Source: Poa pratensis
Taxonomy: Eukaryota; Streptophyta; Magnoliopsida; Poales; Poaceae
NCBI GenBank assembly: GCA_947311845.1
Contig: CAMZMU010000117.1
Location: 70,639,885 to 70,703,884, forward strand
DNA length: 64,000 nt
Direction: 5' to 3'
Positions 57,404-64,000 of this stretch are shown here, piece by piece. The translations under genes and the position numbers were made by a program. The notes beneath the pieces are model-generated. The model made no database searches. It saw nothing but the letters and a program-made list of their open reading frames with translations, and had not been told where the DNA came from. The first letter of the stretch is position 1. The number at the start of each line of letters is the position of its first letter.

Positions 57404-58675
57404 TCAGGAGAGCTCAGAGGGGCTGGCCCTCGGGAGGAGAAGCTTTTGTGAAGCTTGGAGGTGAAGTTGTGTGCTTCCCTCTAGAGACAAAAAATGTCTG
57501 GCGTGACTATGATCACGGGTAGAACTTGCGTAGATGCGCGATGTTCCATGGATTCTTGACCGGAATGCCGTCCTCCGTTTCGAGGCGTACCGCGCCAGGC
57601 CTGGCGATGTGGAGACCCTGTAGGGGCCTTCCCACATTGGCGAGAGCTTGTGGAGACCTTCCCTGGAGAGGATTCTCCTGAGGACGAGGTCGCCTGTCTC
57701 GAGAGTGCGCGGACGTATGTGGCGGCTGTGGTAGCGTCGCAGGTCTTGCTGGTACTTGGCTGCCCTGAGGGCGGCACGGCGGCGCAACCCGTCAAGGAGT
57801 AGCAGGTCGTCGCTGTGGAGGTCTGCTTGATCGTCCTCGTTGAAGGCAAGGACCCGTGCGGATCCATGCTTGATCTCTGTGGGGAGGACTGCTTCAGCTC
57901 CATACACGAGAGCAAATGGCGTCTCACCAGTGGGCTTCGTGGGGTTCGTGCGGATGGACCAGAGCACGGACGGGAGTTCGTCTATCCAGCCCTTGCCGTA
58001 GCCCTTCAGGCGATTGAAGCTCTTGTCTTGAGGCCCTTGAGGACCTCAGCATTTGCTCGCTCGGCTTGGCCGTTGCTCTGTGGGTGAGCCACCGAGGCGA
58101 AGCAGAGCTTGGTGCCGAGGCTCTCGCAGTAGGCCCTGAAGATGCCGCTGGTGAATTGTGAGCCATTGTCGGTGATTATGCGATTAGGCACACCAAAGCG
58201 GCAGACCAGGCCTCTGATGAATTTTACTGCCGCCCTGGCCGGTATGCTGCGCACTGCTTCAACCTCTGCCCACTTGGTGAACTTGTCGACTGCCACGAAG
58301 AGGAACGGTAGCCCCCTTGTGATCTCGGGAAGGGTCCCAGAATGTCAAGGCCCCAGACCGCGAAAGGCCACGAGAGCGGGATGGTTTGGAGTCCCAGTGC
58401 AGGCTGATGAACTTGCTTGGCGTGGAACTGGCACGCATCGCAAGATGGACGATGGTGGTGGCATCTTGAAGCACTTGGGGCCAGTAGAAACCGCTCCTGA
58501 AGACCTTGCCTGCCAGGGTGCGTGCAGAGGAATGGTGGCCACACTCTCCACTGTGAATGTCTCTGATCAGCATGCGGCCTTCCTCGGGGGGGACGCACTT
58601 GAGTGCAATTCCATTTGGGCGCTTGCGGTACAGGTCTCCCTCGAGGATGTAGTATGACTTGGCTTGTCGAGCCAC
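57404..58675 (-). pseudogene. Gypsy integrase
   Basis: The zinc-binding N-terminus (HSGECGHHSSARTLAGKV, FYWP) is followed by the catalytic core. The core shows AVDKFTKWAEVEA, TDNGSQFTS with the second catalytic Asp, and HPQSNGQAERANAEVLKGLK with the catalytic Glu. The C-terminal part has ETPFALVYGAEAVLP, ETGDLVLRR and MWEGPYRV. At least three frame changes (about 58350, 58020 and 57560) separate the pieces. No chromodomain is seen. Confidence 0.85.
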
Positions 58676-59700
58676 TCGTCTGCCTCCGCGTCTTCTTCAG
58701 GAAGGACTCCCTTCAGCAGGTAGTCTTTGAGTTCGTCAACCCAGCCTGTCTCTTGGTGCACCATAGCCAGCAGCAGACGCTCCCCTGAGGATGGACCGCA
58801 GTTGGGTGCCCCACCTATAGGAGGTGGTGGGAGTACTTCGTCTGTGCTTGCGGCTGCTGCTTCTTGTGGCTGCTTTATGGACGCCTTGGAGAGTCTCTCT
58901 TCAAACACGCCGGCCGACTGGGCCTGCCTTCGTGATGCTCGCTTGGCGATGTCATCTGCCTCTTGGTTCTCCTTTCGCGGGATGTGCATGAGCTCCATGC
59001 CCCTGAAGTGCTTCTCGAGCTTGCGGACCTCTTCAAGGTAGGCGGCCATGTGGTCGTCTTAGGCGTGTAGCTCTTGTTGGAGAAGTTAACCAGGAGCTGG
59101 GAATCACCCTTTATGAGTAAGTGCTTGACGCCAAGGGCGATTGCGGCTCTGAGCCCGGCGAGGAGGCCCTCGTACTCGGCGATGTTGTTGGAGATCTTGT
59201 CTATTGTGAAGCACAGCTGGATGGCGTAGTAGAGCTTGTCACCTTTTGGTGAGGTTAAGACAACGCCAGCCCCACCATTGCGGCAGGCGAAAGCTCCATC
59301 GAAGTGCATGGTCCAGTGCTTGGCATTGTATCTCCCGATGACGCGGTTTCTTCTTCGCGAGGCTCTTCAGGAGTTGGGTCTGTCCACTCGGCGACGAAAT
59401 CCGCCAGCGCTCTCCCTTTTATGACTCTTGTGGTGTCGAAGCGCAAGTTGAATGGCTGCAGCTCAATGTTCCACCCTGCGACGCGGTCAGTAGCGTTGGG
59501 GTTGCGCAGGATCTGCTCCAGGGGGAAGGACGTGACCACCGTGATGGGGTGACCCTGGAAGTAGTGGCGCAGCTTCCTGGAGGCGATGAGTAGCGCGAGG
59601 AGGAGCTTCTGCTGCACTGGGTACCGCTCGCGAGCATCTCGCAGTACAGTACTGACGAAGTAGACTGGATGCTCGACGAGGGTCGTTGATGGTGCAGCAG
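58676..59700 (-). pseudogene. Gypsy RNase H and linker
   Basis: Two RNase H-like segments follow the reverse transcriptase. The first contains [11 protein letters not shown] and [16 protein letters not shown] (about 59617-59400). The second contains [34 protein letters not shown] and IKGDSQLLVNF (about 59309-59080), with the expected acidic residues. Next come HIPRKENQEADDIAKRAS and a linker to integrase. The frame changes near 59330 and 59060. A second RNase H-like domain is a feature of Tat-type Gypsy elements. Confidence 0.8.
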
Positions 59701-60923
59701 CGTCGGCTCCCTCGAGAGGCTCCTCAGGAGTTTTGGCGAGGTTTGCCTGTGGAGGAGCCTCGGCAGGGTGCTCGTGGAGGGCTCGACTTGAGGCTGTGGG
59801 CCTGGCGCTGGGTCTGGAGAGACTGTTCCCTCGTCGGGAGGTTCTGGACTTGGTGTGGCAGTGCTTTTCTTGGGGAGAACTGGCTCTTCTCTTTCCACCA
59901 CCAGGACGGCGCTAGCAGTTTGTGGAGTGGCTGCTAGGTACAGCTTCAGATGCTCGCCTGCCCTGGGGGCTACCATGACTGGTGAGCTAGCCAAGTATTT
60001 CTTCAAGTCCTTAAATGCTTCGTCAGCCTCTGGAGTCCACTTGAAGGTGCCGGATTTCTTCATGATCTTGAAAAATGGCAAGGCTCTCTCGCCGAACTTG
60101 GAGATGAAGCGGCCTAAGCTGGCCATGCATCCTGCTAGGCGCTGCATGTCCTTGAGGCGGCGAGGTGGCTGCATGTCTTCTATAGCCTTGATCTTGTCAG
60201 GGTTTGCTTCTATGCCGCGGTGGGACACGAGGAACCCGAGGAGCTTGCCTGAAGGCACCCCGAAGACGCACTTGGCGGGGTTTAACTTGATGTTCACCTT
60301 GCGCAGGCTGGCGAAGGTTTCCTCGAGATCCTTCAAGAGAGTGTCTCCCTCGCGAGACTTGACCACGATGTCGTCGACATAAGCTTCTGCATTTCTTCCC
60401 ATCTGAGCCCCCAAGGCGATCCTCATGAGCCTCTGGAAGGTGGCGCCGGCGTTTTTTAGGCCAAAGGGCATGCAAGTGTAGCAATACACACCACAAGGGG
60501 TGAGAAATGCTGTTTTCTCCTCGTCTTCCTTGGCCATTTTGATCTGGTGGTAGCCTGAGAAGGCATCCAGGAAACAGAGGAGATCACAGCCGGCGGTGGA
60601 GTCCACAATCTGGTCTATCCTTGGCATGGGGTAAGGATCCTTGGGGCAGCCTTGTTCACGTCTGTGTAGTCGATGCAGAGCCGGCCTCCTCCATTGGGTT
60701 TTGGGACAACCACACCGTTGGAGAGCCAAGTGGGGTGGGCAACTTCTCGAATGATGTCTGCTGCTTTCAGCTTCTCTACTTCTTTGATGATGAACGCTTG
60801 CTTCTCGGGGGCTTGTTTCCGCGCTTTTTGCTTTACAGGGCGTGCGTCTGGACACACGGCTAAGTGGTGCTCGATCACCTCCCTTGGTACACCGGACATT
60901 TCTGACGGAGTCCATGCGAACAT
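59701..60923 (-). pseudogene. Gypsy reverse transcriptase
   Basis: The N-terminal motifs are MFAWTPSEMSGVP, EHHLAV, and VVPKPNGGGRLCIDYTDVNKA (60923-60640). After a missing base near 60640 it continues KDPYPMPRIDQIVDSTAG, FLDAFSGYHQIKM, MPFGLKNAGATFQRLM and the catalytic YVDDIVV (about 60370), then LGFLVSHRGIEANP and GTFKWTPEADEAF. All polymerase motifs are visible. Only the frame break and the downstream breaks argue against activity. Confidence 0.9.
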
Positions 60924-60962
60924 GTCAGAATTTGCCCGAAGGAAGGCGACGAGCGCGCTTTC

Positions 60963-62155
60963 CTATTTGGGAGGCAAGCCAGCGCCTATGGTGACGCTAG
61001 CCCCCGAGCCTTCAGCCCCCGAGCCGCTGGTGCTCAGCGACACCTTCTTTGTAGATGCTTGCTCTTGAGTGAACAGTTGTTTCTTCTTCTTGGGCCTCTC
61101 GAGAGGCTCCATGTCCTCGTCAGCGGGGAATGCCATGGCAGCGGCCTTGTAGGCGATCTCGACGGCGCGCGTGGCGTCCTGTACGTGACCGCGTATGGTG
61201 ATGGTGCCACCGCTGCCAGGGATCTTGACCATGTTGTAGGCATGGTGCGTGACGGCCATGAACTTCGCGAGGGCGGGGTAGCCGAGGATGGCGTTGTAGG
61301 GCAGGCCAATGTGCGCGACGTCGAAGTCAATTAGCTCGGTGCGGTAGTTCTCCTGCGTGCCAAAGTGACCGCGAGCCTCACTTGCCCCAGAGGCGAGATT
61401 GAGCCGCTGGTGACCCCGGTGAAGGGCCTGGAGGGCATGAGCCACTCGTAGGGCACTTGAAGCGTCTCGAAGGTCTCGACAGAGATGACGTTTAGGCCTG
61501 CACCCCCATCAATGAGCGTCTTGCCGATGATGGTGGGGTGGGAGGGTGCCCACAGTCTTTGTAGACTTGGGGTGATCTTTGGCGTCGAAGGCGATGGTGT
61601 ACTGGGACCACTTGAGGGGGCGGGACGTCTCGACCCCGGGAAGCGCTGCGTTGAGCTCGCGAGCGAACTGCTTGAACTGGTTGTTCGACTTGGGCGCCTG
61701 GGATCCGCCGAGGATGCATGCCATGGCACCCTTGGGGGCCTGGTAGCCTCCAGGCTCTTCGTCGGGCAGATTGTTGTTTTTCTCGGCGGCATTCGCCTGA
61801 GTTCCCTGAGGCCTCTGGAAGTTGCCCTTGCGTCCACCTTTGCGGTAACCACGGCCTCTGCCGCGGCCACCGCTGCCTCTTCTTGCTCACGCTTCTTGCT
61901 CAGTTGCTTGAGGTCATAGCAGTTCTCTGTCGCATGGCCGCGCCTGTTGTGGTAGATGCAGAACGGGCGGTTGTCCACCTTTCTTGCCAGCCTCTGGAGA
62001 GTCCTCGCGAACATGCTTGGCGTCGGGTTCAGCTGCCAGGACTGCGGTAGGCTTGCGCTTGTCTCGTCACGCCTCTTCTGGGTCTTGGATCCCTCGACAG
62101 GGTCGTCTGTCGAGCCCACCTTGACGAAGAGGAGCCCTTCTCTGCCTTGGCGCAT
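60963..62155 (-). pseudogene. Gypsy nucleocapsid knuckle and aspartic protease
   Basis: A knuckle with spacing C-x2-H-x4-H-x4-C (CIYHNRRGHATENC, about 61955) is followed by a basic region and the protease active site LIDGGAGLNVIS (about 61510). Retroviral-type proteases usually have D-S/T-G; here it is D-G-G. The frame changes near 61400 and the protease end continues as IGLPYNAILGYPALAKFMAV. An acidic-to-serine-rich linker leads to reverse transcriptase. Confidence 0.75.
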
Positions 62156-62176
62156 TGTCTGCGATGTCGAAGAGCT

Positions 62177-63358
62177 TCACCACGGAGGAAGGGTATCATG
62201 GATGCCGAGCTTCTCGAGCATCCTGTGGTTGGTGACGCCCTCTCTGAAGGCCGCAATGACGTGCGAGTCCGGGATGTTCGGGATCTTGTTGCGGACTTGG
62301 CTGAAGCGCTGGATGTACCTGCGGAGGGTCTCGCCAGGCTTCTGGCGCACAGCTCGCAGGTCGTTGTAGGTGAGGGCGCGCTCGTACGTGCCCTTGAAGT
62401 TCGCAACGAACTGCTGGCAGAGCTCCTCCCACGAGTCAATGGAGTCCTCGGGAAGGTTCAGGAGCCACGACAAGGCGGAATCCTTGAGAGCGTGGGAGAA
62501 CCAGTTGGCCATGACCTTGTCGTCTCCCCCCGCAGCTTGGATGGAGGTGGTGTAGAGCTGCAAGAACTCGATGGGGTTGTTCGTGCCGTCGTAGCCCTTG
62601 GGTAGGTCAGGCCTGAACTTCTGTGGCCAGACGACGCGCCGCAGGTTGCGGGTGAAGGCCGCGCAACCTGTGGCGTACGAGGCGATGCCCCCTGAAGAGC
62701 ACGGCGGTTCTGTCGCCCTGCCTGGCCGATCTCCTCCACGATGCGCTTCTGGAGGTCCTTCTGGCGCTCCATTTCCACCCGCGCGTCTGGGGGTGTCCGC
62801 TGCACGATTTGACAATCGCGCGGCGACGACGCGTGGGATGCGGCCTTGTGCGCCGCGGCGGAGGCGGACCTGGCGGAGGCGGCGGCGGAGGTGCGCCATG
62901 CGCGGTGGTTCCAGCGCGTCCGGAGTTGTGGTGCACCAGAGAGCGCGACGCCGCAGGAGCAGCGCGCGGTGCCGCCGCAATGTCGACGAGGTGCTGAAGG
63001 CGGCCGAGCCAGTTGTCGTGCGCCTCAGCTGTGGGCGGTAGCGGAAGAGTTCCGCGGCCATGAGCAGCGCGGTGTTTGGGCTGGGCGCTGGACGCCCAAG
63101 AGTGGAGGCGCTGTGGCGCTGGGACGGGTGCGAGGACTCTGCGTCCTCGCCGTGCCCGTGGTCGACGTCGTCGTCGAAGCGGTCGTCGTGGTTGCCGTCG
63201 TCGTCCTCGGGGTGCTCCACCCGCGGTTCAGCGGTGTTGCGCCCCGTGGCACGGCTGGCGCGGGGACGGCCGCGAGGGTTGGTGGTGTTGGCAGCGGGCT
63301 CGGTGGTTGCCCTGCCTGACGCCCGCCGGGTGGCGCGAGCTGCGCGAGTGTCCGCCAT
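62177..63358 (-). CDS. Gypsy gag polyprotein
   Basis: The ATG at 63358 lies 58 bp downstream of the 5' LTR and opens a 393-codon frame. The start (MADTRAARATRRASGRA) is basic, followed by an acidic stretch. The C-terminal half is the Retrotrans_gag core: PIEFLQLYTTSIQAAGGDDK, MANWFSHALKDSALSWL, WEELCQQFVANFKGTYER and GETLRRYIQRFSQVRNKIP. The middle (about 62990-62650) is arginine-rich and looks shifted out of frame. In another frame the expected VEMERQKDLQKRIVEEIGQ appears. Two compensating indels are therefore likely. Confidence 0.8.
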   Translation of the reverse strand: MADTRAARATRRASGRATTEPAANTTNPRGRPRASRATGRNTAEPRVEHPEDDDGNHDDRFDDDVDHGHGEDAESSHPSQRHSASTLGRPAPSPNTALLMAAELFRYRPQLRRTTTGSAAFSTSSTLRRHRALLLRRRALWCTTTPDALEPPRMAHLRRRLRQVRLRRGAQGRIPRVVAARLSNRAADTPRRAGGNGAPEGPPEAHRGGDRPGRATEPPCSSGGIASYATGCAAFTRNLRRVVWPQKFRPDLPKGYDGTNNPIEFLQLYTTSIQAAGGDDKVMANWFSHALKDSALSWLLNLPEDSIDSWEELCQQFVANFKGTYERALTYNDLRAVRQKPGETLRRYIQRFSQVRNKIPNIPDSHVIAAFREGVTNHRMLEKLGIHDTLPPW

Positions 63359-63395
63359 GGCGCAGAGGTCGATGAAGGTTGAAGACGCGCCTCAG

Positions 63396-63414
63396 CCCCC
63401 TACCTGGCGCGCCA
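63396..63414 (-). other. Primer binding site of the Gypsy element
   Basis: On the minus strand TGGCGCGCCAGGTAGGGGG follows the 5' LTR after two bases. The TGG start is the usual complement of a tRNA 3' CCA. I did not assign the tRNA. Confidence 0.75.
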
Positions 63415-63416
63415 AT

Positions 63417-64000
63417 TGTCGGAGAATGACTCCCACGAAACAGGGATAGTCAAGCTCACGAAGAGAGTTCGTGTAAGGGGCTGAACACGTTGGTCAAACA
63501 ACCCTCAACCTGCACGGCGACGGTGCTCGTCGAGCAAGCGGAGGGACATCACGACAGAGATGAACACCAGCCCGTACCCAGGTTCACGGCCCTCGTGTGG
63601 AGGTAATACCGCTACTCCTGCTTGTCTGTATTGCACTGCTTGTAGAGGTTACAGTACAATGAGCTTGCCGAGGCTCTCTTTTGGCAATGGTGTATACAAG
63701 GAAGGGAAGCAAGGTCTTCTTCTTCCTTGCGCGTAAGTGGCGATGCTGGAATGAGAATGCGATCCCTTGCTACGGTGCACCTTGCCCTCCTTTTATAGGC
63801 GCCCCGTGCTCCCTCCTTGCACTCGCACTGTGGTAGGGCTGTCACGTGGCGCAGAAGGTGGAGCGCGGTGCATCGCAGCCCGGATGTCCATGGACGCGGT
63901 CCATGAGCGTAAAGCTGACTCCTGTAGCAGAGTACCCACCGTCCATGCAGGACGGCCAGCTGGGGCCGCAGAGGAACGTGGGGGTGCCCACGGTGACGTT
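63417..64000 (-). repeat. 5' LTR of the Gypsy element, truncated by the window
   Basis: It begins TGTCGG and matches 51356 onward base for base except for four indels. The minus-strand TATA box CTATAAAAGG lies at about 63789-63798. Confidence 0.93.

Larger units (their letters stand above)
31296..64000 (+). mobile_element. CACTA DNA transposon B, left end in window, right end beyond it
   Basis: The left terminus CACTGGTAGAAAACAGGGCT (31296) is followed by TTAGTCCCGGTTC-type subterminal repeats. On the plus strand the element carries a small coiled-coil/membrane ORF (32075-32526), a TNP2 transposase (32688-42968) and a second gene (44150-51355). It is interrupted by an LTR retrotransposon, CACTA D and a Gypsy element that extends past the window. 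No matching right terminus is present, so the full length and target duplication are unknown. An alternative is that two elements of one family lie side by side, with the boundary near 43500-44100. Confidence 0.75.
51356..64000 (-). mobile_element. Gypsy LTR retrotransposon with antisense ORF, truncated by window end
   Basis: The left LTR (the element's 3' LTR) is 51356-52391 and the right LTR (5' LTR) starts at 63417 and runs off the window. Gag and pol lie on the minus strand in the order gag, protease, reverse transcriptase, RNase H, integrase, which defines Ty3/Gypsy. The 5-bp sequence before the element is ATGCG; its partner is outside the window. An extra ORF on the opposite strand lies between integrase and the 3' LTR, as in Tat-type elements such as RIRE2 and Grande. 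The LTRs are almost identical, so the insertion is young, yet gag-pol is full of one-base frame changes. Confidence 0.93.

Noticed and set aside
57815..63449. Many long plus-strand frames across gag-pol
   Set aside because: They are opposite-strand shadows of GC-rich gag-pol coding DNA. Unlike the ORF at 52713 they lack a conserved domain.

Overview
This is plant nuclear DNA, most probably from a Triticeae grass (wheat, Aegilops, barley or rye). The evidence is dense nested transposons, CACTA elements with arrays of TTCGCCGAG or TTTAGTCCCGGTT subterminal repeats, Stowaway and Tourist MITEs, TGATACGTCTC-type LTRs, an XA21-like receptor kinase and an F-box/LRR gene. No tRNA, rRNA, CRISPR or bacterial-type operon was seen. 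Only two host genes are recognisable: an LRR receptor-like kinase (4618-7765, +) and a broken F-box/LRR gene (30353-31295, -). Almost everything else is mobile DNA.

Layout. 1-4617: unassigned DNA, then two diverged copies of one promoter/5'UTR segment (about 2290-2880 and 3810-4617). The proximal copy feeds the kinase gene. 8867-21185: complete CACTA element A (TSD TTG), carrying a decayed minus-strand TNP2 transposase, a Helitron (11278-13511), an LTR-like block, a 353-bp tandem array and several long hairpins. 21913-27052: CACTA-like element C (TSD TCA), with exons of an unrecognised captured gene. 28323-30249: a MITE cluster that includes Tourist elements nested with TTA duplications. 31296: left end of CACTA element B, which cuts the F-box gene and runs out of the window.

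Element B encodes a small coiled-coil/membrane protein, a TNP2 transposase and a second gene that looks like Transposase_24 followed by a C48-protease-like start. It has been hit three times. A non-autonomous LTR retrotransposon (33059-40025, TSD GTGAT) lies in TNP2. A small CACTA element D (44565-47793, TSD ATT) lies in an intron of the second gene. A minus-strand Gypsy element (51356 to beyond 64000) lies in the protease-like exon. The Gypsy element carries gag-pol on the minus strand and a long coiled-coil ORF on the opposite strand, next to its 3' LTR.

Most coding regions carry one-base frameshifts. The two LTRs of the youngest Gypsy element differ only by small indels over the part that can be compared, so part of the frameshift load may be sequence-consensus error rather than decay. 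The most unusual signal is a pair of hairpins plus a TATA-like box, found in the same arrangement in the unrelated CACTA elements A and B. The hairpins share conserved ends, while their inner stems differ in sequence but stay self-complementary.
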